A stretch of 6,886 nt of DNA from NCBI GenBank assembly GCA_029557025.1, contig JAKPRU010001269.1, forward strand, positions 1-6,886. Direction: 5' to 3'. A program made the position numbers and the translations under genes. Below are positions 1-5,384 of the stretch, in pieces. A model generated the notes under the pieces. The model was not told the origin of the DNA. It saw nothing but the letters and a program-made list of their open reading frames with translations, and searched no databases. How positions within the stretch are numbered: the stretch's first letter is position 1; every line of letters starts with the position of its first letter. This DNA is from Candidatus Omnitrophota bacterium. Lineage in GTDB: Bacteria > Hinthialibacterota > Hinthialibacteria > Hinthialibacterales > JAKPRU01.

Positions 1-1278
1 CGCCGCTCGCTGTCCATCCACAGTGACACGGCTTTCAACCCGTCCGGAGCGTCCTTTGATCTTCATAATCTGCGTCTCGATCACCAGTTGGTCCCCCGGA
101 ACAACCGGCCGCCGGATTTTCGCTTCATTGATCGCCGACAAATACACCTGCTTGCCGGCGTTTTGCTCCAGGGAAAGCAGCAAAACGCCGCCCGCCTGCG
201 CCATGGCTTCGATAATCAGAACACCCGGCATGATGGGGCGGTTTGGGAAATGCCCCTGGAAAAACGGCTCGTTGGCGGTGACGTTCTTGACCGCAACAAC
301 TCGACTGTTCTCGTAATCCAGCTCCAGAACCCGGTCGATCAACAGGAACGGATACCGATGCGGAAGAATTTCCCGAATGCGATTGATATCGAGCGGCGGC
401 TCAAACGATTTCTTCGCCTGTTGTTCGCGTTCTCGGATTGTTTCCAGGATCTTGCGGACAAATCGGACGTTGAACGCATGGCCCGAGCGAACTGCAACAA
501 CATGCGCCTTGATCGGGCGGCCCAACAACGTGAAATCCCCCAGCACATCCAGCACCTTATGCCGCACAATCTCATCATCAAAACGCAGGTTCTTATTCAG
601 AAACTCCTCTTCACCGATCACGATGGCACAGTCCAAACTGCCCCCTTTGATCTTGCCGTCCTGGCGCAGGGCCTGGATATCCTTCAGAAATCCGAAGGTT
701 CTGGCCGGAGCGATCTTCTCCGTGAAGATCTCTTCCGTGATCCAAAAAGAGGTCGAGCGGATACCCACGGCCGGATGATCGTAGTCGATCTTGTACGTAA
801 TTTCGAATCGGTGCGAGGGAATCACGGCGAGTTCCAGGCCGTTTTCGAACAGCCAAATCGGTTGATCGATTTCCAGATAGGACCGGGGACGATCCAGTGT
901 GACAATCCCCGCCTCGCGGATCATCTCCACAAACGGTAACGCGCTTCCATCGGCAATAGGAGGTTCTTTCGAGGTCAGTTCGATAATGAGATTGTCGATA
1001 CCCAAGCCGCTGCACGCTGCAAGCACGTGTTCGACCGTCAGAATCTGTTCTTCACCCCGGCCGAGCGCCGTCAGGTAAAGGCTGTCTTCAATCGAGGCGT
1101 TCTCCGCGCTGACCTTGATTCGCGGCTCACCGGGAAGGTCTTTGCGAACAAACACAATCCCGCCATCCGGCTCATTCGGCCCGACGGTGATCGTGGTTTC
1201 CTCGCCGGTGTGTAAACCCACCCCTCTCAGGGAGGCTCGACTGGCGACCGTTTTCTGCATATCCCCTGTGGAATTCAT
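1..1278 (-). CDS. lpxC-fabZ: Bifunctional LpxC/FabZ: UDP-3-O-acyl-GlcNAc deacetylase fused to 3-hydroxyacyl-ACP dehydratase (3' end beyond window)
   Basis: This is a fusion of two enzymes. The N-terminal part (about residues 1-285) is LpxC, the zinc deacetylase that makes the committed step of lipid A synthesis. The C-terminal part (from about residue 297) is FabZ, the hot-dog dehydratase of fatty acid elongation. Visible LpxC signatures are GVGLHTGE near the start, TVEHVLAA with E83 and zinc ligand H84, PIADGSALPF, and HKVLD with zinc ligands H240 and D244. The general-acid H267 lies in SGHAFN. FabZ shows ILPHRYPFLLIDRV at about 304-317, FFQGHFP with catalytic H343, and MPGVLIIEAMAQ with catalytic E357. 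The 426 residues visible lack only an estimated 10-20 C-terminal residues. The start is uncertain: the ATG at 1278 lies 19 bases after an AAGGAG, whereas an in-frame ATG at 1260 (Met7) fits many LpxC N termini but has AGGGG only two bases upstream. The gene begins 10 bases after lpxD, so it is probably co-transcribed with it. Confidence 0.95.
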   Translation of the reverse strand, partial: MNSTGDMQKTVASRASLRGVGLHTGEETTITVGPNEPDGGIVFVRKDLPGEPRIKVSAENASIEDSLYLTALGRGEEQILTVEHVLAACSGLGIDNLIIELTSKEPPIADGSALPFVEMIREAGIVTLDRPRSYLEIDQPIWLFENGLELAVIPSHRFEITYKIDYDHPAVGIRSTSFWITEEIFTEKIAPARTFGFLKDIQALRQDGKIKGGSLDCAIVIGEEEFLNKNLRFDDEIVRHKVLDVLGDFTLLGRPIKAHVVAVRSGHAFNVRFVRKILETIREREQQAKKSFEPPLDINRIREILPHRYPFLLIDRVLELDYENSRVVAVKNVTANEPFFQGHFPNRPIMPGVLIIEAMAQAGGVLLLSLEQNAGKQVYLSAINEAKIRRPVVPGDQLVIETQIMKIKGRSGRVESRVTVDGQRAA

Positions 1279-1288
1279 TTTCGTAAAA

Positions 1289-2296
1289 TTATGATTTCTC
1301 CTTGTCTTGATGCTGGACTCGTTTCTCCAGATCGGAAATTCGTTTCTGTAAATCGGGAACACGGCGCAAATAGACATGAAGCCGCCGTTCCAGACCGTGA
1401 GGCTGTGCCGGACTCCCGGAATAGGCCTGCCCGCCCGCCAGGTTTTCTTCCACGTAGCTTTTCGCACCGACCGTCGAATATGCGCCGATCGTAACACCCG
1501 GAGCGACAACCACCTGACCCGCCAACGTCACATGTTCCTCCAGGGTGACACCTTCACCAATGGTCACTTGGGCAACAATAATGCAATTCTCCCCCAGATG
1601 GGCGCCGGCCCGGATTCCAACCAGGTTGTCGATCTTGGTGCCTCGCGAGATCACCGTGTCGCGGTTTCCCCCACCGGCTACAGTCACATTGGCTCCAAGC
1701 TCCACATCATCTCCCAGGATAATCCGCGTCGAATGCCCCTGGTCGGGCGCCTGCCTGGAAATCAGGCTTGTTCCCCCATGAATAATCACGCTATTACCGA
1801 TGACCGTGTTCGGACAGATCGTCACGTTGGGATACAGAACCGCGTCCTGTCCGATCTGAGTACCCTCTCCAATAAATGTCCCCGGATAGATGCTGGACCG
1901 GTCACCGATCACCACATTGTCCTCAATGACCGCATTGGCCATGATACTGACTCCCTGCCCCAAACGGACAGTCGGGGCGACTATGGCCCGCTCGTGAACG
2001 CCGCCGTCCCGCACCGGGGTTTCGCCGAGAAGGAGTTTGAGCGCCCGGGTAAATGCCAGGTATGGATCATCCGTAACCAGCAGCGGACGGAAATCGGTAA
2101 CCAAGTCCCGACCGACAATCAGCGCAGAGGCCCTGCAAACCCGGATTCGGGCCACATACTTCGGGTTGGCGACAAAGGAAATATCCCCCGCCTCCGCCTC
2201 GTCAATGCCGCTGATTCCATGAATCTGGATATCGGCATTGCCGACCACATCGGCTCCGAGCAGTTCACCCAGTTGTCGCAACGAGATCGAACGCAT
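1289..2296 (-). CDS. lpxD: LpxD-type UDP-3-O-(acyl)glucosamine N-acyltransferase, divergent active site
   Basis: LpxD adds the N-linked hydroxyacyl chain to the glucosamine precursor of lipid A in the cytoplasm, after LpxC. The protein is 335 residues, normal for the family. Residues 1-100 match the LpxD N-terminal uridine-binding domain, including GDISFVANPKY at 37-47. Residues about 105-285 are left-handed beta-helix hexapeptide repeats such as AVIEDNVVIG and LYPNVTI. The C-terminal part has YSGSPAQPH at 292-300 and an amphipathic helix (VPDLQKRISDLEKRVQ) typical of LpxD trimers. Unusually, the catalytic histidine motif, normally IAHN, reads IRAG at 228-231. The second conserved histidine (AGHxxIG) is replaced by glycine at 267. 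The GSDGFGF loop after IHGG is absent and that stretch is about nine residues shorter. The rest of the frame is intact, with no sign of frameshift. It starts 12 bases after skp, with AGGA five bases before the ATG. By position it is the operon's LpxD, but its activity or substrate may differ. Confidence 0.88.
   Translation of the reverse strand: MRSISLRQLGELLGADVVGNADIQIHGISGIDEAEAGDISFVANPKYVARIRVCRASALIVGRDLVTDFRPLLVTDDPYLAFTRALKLLLGETPVRDGGVHERAIVAPTVRLGQGVSIMANAVIEDNVVIGDRSSIYPGTFIGEGTQIGQDAVLYPNVTICPNTVIGNSVIIHGGTSLISRQAPDQGHSTRIILGDDVELGANVTVAGGGNRDTVISRGTKIDNLVGIRAGAHLGENCIIVAQVTIGEGVTLEEHVTLAGQVVVAPGVTIGAYSTVGAKSYVEENLAGGQAYSGSPAQPHGLERRLHVYLRRVPDLQKRISDLEKRVQHQDKEKS
1298..1303 (-). 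promoter_or_regulatory. Probable Shine-Dalgarno for lpxC-fabZ, inside the lpxD 3' end
   Basis: AAGGAG on the minus strand lies within the last codons of lpxD. It is 19 bases from the ATG at 1278, which is longer than usual, so it does not settle which of the two in-frame ATGs (1278 or 1260) is used. Its location suggests that lpxC-fabZ translation is tied to ribosomes finishing lpxD. Confidence 0.4.
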
Positions 2297-2308
2297 CGAA
2301 TTCCTGCT

Positions 2309-2890
2309 CTACTTCCCCTTTTTCTCCGTTTCTTTTTTCTCTGTTTCCTTTTTCTCCGGTGCCATCGTGTTGAGTTTGTTGATCACCTTGTCGGTAATGT
2401 CGTACTGAGCGGCGCTGTAGGCCAGGTCGGCCCGTTTAAAAATGAACTCATAGCCTTCCTGTTTTGCGATCTCCTCCACAACGGCCTGCAATTTCTCGCG
2501 AAGCGGGTCCAGGGTTTGCTTCAATCTTGAATTCAGCTGGACCTGTCTTTCCCGCTGGATTCCTCTCACTTCCGCCTTTCTCTTTTCCAGGTCGTTGAGT
2601 TTTTTGGTGTATTCCTCCGGTTTCATCAGCGACCTTTGCGCCTGGAGTTCCTCATATTCTTTGACCAACGGCGCCGTCATTTCATCCAGGCTTTTCTGAG
2701 AATCCTCTCGTGCAGCACGCAGTTCCGCTGCTTTTGCTTTAAACACTTCTGCTTCTTCCAAAACCCGTTCCACATCGACAAATCCCAACTTCGGTCCGCT
2801 GGTCTGCGCTGTAACATCCGAAGAAAGCACAATACTCCCGAGTGCCAGCACTCCAATGATTCCCAATGCCCATATACCGGTTACTTTCAT
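2309..2890 (-). CDS. skp: Skp/OmpH-family periplasmic chaperone
   Basis: Skp binds unfolded outer-membrane proteins in the periplasm and delivers them for assembly by BamA, which is encoded just upstream. The product is 193 residues. It begins with a clear signal peptide: MK, a hydrophobic core at about 5-22, and a likely cleavage after VTA at residue 28. Next comes the conserved first strand LGFVDVERVL (35-44). A long, highly charged helical region (about 45-140) carries many Lys, Glu, Arg and Gln residues, as expected for the tentacle hairpin of the Skp trimer. The C-terminal strand and helix (GYEFIFKRADLAYSAAQYDITDKVI) also match the family. The tail ends in a short lysine/glutamate repeat. 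The frame stays open upstream into bamA, but the ATG at 2890 is chosen because it starts the signal peptide and has GGAGG nine bases before it. It lies 97 bases after bamA and 12 bases before lpxD. Confidence 0.93.
   Translation of the reverse strand: MKVTGIWALGIIGVLALGSIVLSSDVTAQTSGPKLGFVDVERVLEEAEVFKAKAAELRAAREDSQKSLDEMTAPLVKEYEELQAQRSLMKPEEYTKKLNDLEKRKAEVRGIQRERQVQLNSRLKQTLDPLREKLQAVVEEIAKQEGYEFIFKRADLAYSAAQYDITDKVINKLNTMAPEKKETEKKETEKKGK
2312..2356 (-). repeat. Three tandem 15-base units encoding the Skp tail (EKKET-like)
   Basis: Three adjacent 15-base units, 2356-2342, 2341-2327 and 2326-2312 on the minus strand, encode EKKET, EKKET and EKKGK just before the skp stop. Units one and two differ at only two bases. 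The third diverges at its 3' end. The middle unit has a run of six A residues. Such an array can expand or contract in whole units without breaking the frame. Confidence 0.75.
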
Positions 2891-2899
2891 TGTTTCAGT

Positions 2900-2904
2900 C
2901 CTCC
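2900..2904 (-). promoter_or_regulatory. Shine-Dalgarno of skp
   Basis: GGAGG on the minus strand, nine bases before the ATG at 2890. It supports this ATG over the upstream extension of the same frame, which would overlap the end of bamA and lacks a signal peptide at its start. Confidence 0.8.
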
Positions 2905-2987
2905 AAAATCTTCTATTTCGATGTTCTGCCCCGGAGATACGGAATCCGACTCCAGGTTTACAGGATGGGAAAAGTCCACTTGGCTCG

Positions 2988-5384
2988 CTAGAAGGACTGG
3001 CCAAAACTGAAGTGGAGATTTTCCTCTTCGTCATCGTCTTCTTTGCTGATGGGAATGGCGTAATCGAGGCGGACCATCGCGCCGATGGGTAAATTGACGC
3101 GGATCCCCACACCCGTGCTGAACCGCAGCTCGCCCAAGTCGATATCGCCAATCTCCGTGTATCCCGCGCCGGAATCCAGGAAAAACACCCCTTGCAACAT
3201 ATCAAAGAACGGGTATCGAAGTTCGGCTCTGCCGATCAACGCGGCTTCGCTGCCCAGCCAGACCTCCTTCGAGTACTCATAAATCCCGTAGGGCGGGTAA
3301 AACCGACGACGGACAACCGTATCCCGTTCCGTCAGCGTTCCTTCTTCAAATCCACGTACCGTGTTTGCGCCGCCGATCCAAAACCTTTCCTGCAACGGCA
3401 AATAATCCGTCGACCCGAACGGTTCGGCCAGGCGCACTTCCCCGGAAAGCATCAAAACCAACTTCCCGGTCAAGGTATGGTAGTAGTTGGTTTCTCCGAT
3501 CATCTTTGCAAACTCGTTGTCGGCAAGCCCGGCCAGCTCAAGAGAAACCTGGTTGAACGTTCCACTGGTCGGATTCGCCGTGAAATCCCTCGTATCTCTG
3601 GACAGGCCAAGCAAGAGACTGGTTGTAACGTTCTCGTCGGAATCGTAAATATCCGGAGCCTGCACCACCTCGGTCAGTCGGTCGTCAAAGACACTCATAT
3701 CGGACTGTTCAACCTGAAATCCAAAATAATACCGGCTGTAGTCGAACAGGGGATGGGAAAACGTTGTCTGGTTCCCAAACCGTTCTTCCTCGAATTCACG
3801 TCCACCGTATGAATCAATATCGTAATAGTAAAACTCCGTATTCAACGCGTATTCCGATCCGAGCAGGTACGGTTCATTGAACCCCACCACAAAACGGTCT
3901 CGGATTCCGCCGAACTCCACCGTACTGTAAAACTCTTGTCCCCGGCCAAACAAGTTCCGTTTGCGAAATTCCACAAAGGCGCCGGGGCCGAATGTCGTAT
4001 TGTAGCTACCGCCGAACATGATACTTCCCGTCTGAATTTCCTCCAACTGAAGAATGAGATCCGCCACAGTGGGATCATCCGGACGAATCAGCGGTTCCGA
4101 AAATCCCGGTTGAAGGTTCATCTGGTTGGGAACAGGAAACTCGCGGGCTTTGAAAAACCGAAGGTTGACCAACTTGCGGTCAGCCTCCATGACCTTGCTC
4201 CAGTCCAGAACATCCCCAGGCTTGAGATCGATCTCCCGCCTGATGACATAGTCTTTCGTGATAAACTCATCTTTCTTCAGTTCGACGACCGAACCGTCCT
4301 CCATGACAGTCACGCCCTGGATCTGAATCTCTCCCAAGTGCAGACGATCCGCCTCTCCGATGTTGATCGTCACATCCACGACGGGTTCTCCTTCTCGCTT
4401 CTGAAAGGTCTTTTGGATGCGGGTATTGTAGTAACCCTGGTTTCGGTAAAGGTTCAGAATCTTGAAAAGATCCTGGCGTATAGTTCCTTCCGAATAGAAA
4501 TCCCCGTTTTTTAAAGTAATCTGACCGAGGATTTCCTCAGTGGTGAAAATCTCGTTCCCTTCGACGCCGGCTTTCCCGAATCGGTAACGGGGACCTTCGT
4601 TGATTCGCACGGTGACCGCCAGCCCGTTCTCTTCTTCTACCGGACCTTCCTGGGTAACCTGAACATCCAGATACCCACGATCCAGGTACAGGTACTGAAT
4701 CACTTCCAAGTCCCGTTTCATAATCGATTCCGTGTAATCCCGTCGCAGGAAAAACCAGGATGGCTTGGTTTGCATTCGTTTTCGGATCTGTCGGTCGGAG
4801 TATTCCTGGTTCCCTTCGATGGAAAGGCGAATCAACGGCAGTTTCCTGCCTTCCTGAATCCGAAAGACAGCAACCGTCTCAAAAGGCGTCTCCTGTTCCT
4901 CCAATTCGGCCTGAATCGTGGTGCGTGGAAAGGCTTTCTGTTCATAAAAAGAGAGGAGCTTGGTTCGATAGGATTCCAGTCGGTCATTATCCATGAAAAC
5001 CGACATGCCCTCTTTCCATCCGAGCTCCGTCTGTAGTTTCTTACTGCTGATTTCCTTGTTCCCCTCAAAGCGGACTCCCACCAGGATCGGTTTCTCCCAG
5101 ACATTGTAAATCAGGCGAATCCCGCCCTCGACCGATTCCGCCTCCACATTCACGTCGGCAAACTTGCCGAGCTCCATGATCTTGCGAACATCTTCCCGGA
5201 GAAGCGCTTGAAGACCGGCCTTGTAATCCTGACCGGCGCGCGTCTGGATCACACCGGCAATCTCGGCGGGATCGACATGAACGGTTCCCTCAATCACGAT
5301 TTCTGTGATCAGTTCCGTCCTCCCCGGATAAGGAAATGAAAAGACCAGCACAAGAATTATGAGAGTATAAATCCGGCGGTTCAG
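2988..5384 (-). CDS. bamA: BamA, Omp85-family outer-membrane beta-barrel assembly protein, probable CTG start
   Basis: BamA is the central subunit of the BAM machine that folds and inserts beta-barrel proteins into the outer membrane. With the CTG at 5384 as start the protein has 798 residues, close to the usual 790-810. Residues 1-22 then form a signal peptide (NRR, followed by a hydrophobic run at about 5-17). Five POTRA domains follow, at about 26-99, 100-178, 181-262, 265-345 and 347-450, with repeated (V/I)EGN-type strands. The 16-strand barrel covers about 454-798. It contains the lid-loop motif VRGF at 676-679 in GGANTVRGFEEG, and ends in a beta-signal with terminal phenylalanine (HFSFGQSF). 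An acidic stretch, KEDDDEEE, lies in what should be the last extracellular loop. POTRA5 is larger than usual. The GTG at 5351 is the first conventional start, but it would remove most of the signal peptide and has no Shine-Dalgarno. Downstream are skp and lipid A genes, a common bamA neighbourhood. Confidence 0.95.
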   Translation of the reverse strand: MNRRIYTLIILVLVFSFPYPGRTELITEIVIEGTVHVDPAEIAGVIQTRAGQDYKAGLQALLREDVRKIMELGKFADVNVEAESVEGGIRLIYNVWEKPILVGVRFEGNKEISSKKLQTELGWKEGMSVFMDNDRLESYRTKLLSFYEQKAFPRTTIQAELEEQETPFETVAVFRIQEGRKLPLIRLSIEGNQEYSDRQIRKRMQTKPSWFFLRRDYTESIMKRDLEVIQYLYLDRGYLDVQVTQEGPVEEENGLAVTVRINEGPRYRFGKAGVEGNEIFTTEEILGQITLKNGDFYSEGTIRQDLFKILNLYRNQGYYNTRIQKTFQKREGEPVVDVTINIGEADRLHLGEIQIQGVTVMEDGSVVELKKDEFITKDYVIRREIDLKPGDVLDWSKVMEADRKLVNLRFFKAREFPVPNQMNLQPGFSEPLIRPDDPTVADLILQLEEIQTGSIMFGGSYNTTFGPGAFVEFRKRNLFGRGQEFYSTVEFGGIRDRFVVGFNEPYLLGSEYALNTEFYYYDIDSYGGREFEEERFGNQTTFSHPLFDYSRYYFGFQVEQSDMSVFDDRLTEVVQAPDIYDSDENVTTSLLLGLSRDTRDFTANPTSGTFNQVSLELAGLADNEFAKMIGETNYYHTLTGKLVLMLSGEVRLAEPFGSTDYLPLQERFWIGGANTVRGFEEGTLTERDTVVRRRFYPPYGIYEYSKEVWLGSEAALIGRAELRYPFFDMLQGVFFLDSGAGYTEIGDIDLGELRFSTGVGIRVNLPIGAMVRLDYAIPISKEDDDEEENLHFSFGQSF

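Noticed and set aside
88..939. Long plus-strand open frame (283 codons) opposite lpxC-fabZ
   Set aside because: The minus-strand frame has unmistakable LpxC and FabZ motifs. The plus-strand translation is rich in Arg, His, Asn and Gln with no recognisable domain, as expected for a mirror frame.
1724..1783. Frameshift hidden in lpxD at the missing GSDGFGF loop
   Set aside because: The other two frames either hit a stop or give no family motif, and the flanking beta-helix repeats stay in the same frame on both sides.
1376..2530. Long plus-strand open frame (384 codons) opposite lpxD and the end of skp
   Set aside because: It spans two clear minus-strand genes and their junction, shows no domain or ribosome site, and its composition matches an antisense shadow.
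2933..2953. Imperfect inverted repeat in the bamA-skp gap as a terminator
   Set aside because: The arms are only four and three base pairs with an internal mismatch, and no T run follows on the minus strand. No convincing -35/-10 pair was seen in the gap either.
2891..3205. N-terminal extension of the skp frame back into bamA
   Set aside because: The extension overlaps the conserved BamA C terminus, has no Shine-Dalgarno, and would bury the Skp signal peptide inside the protein.
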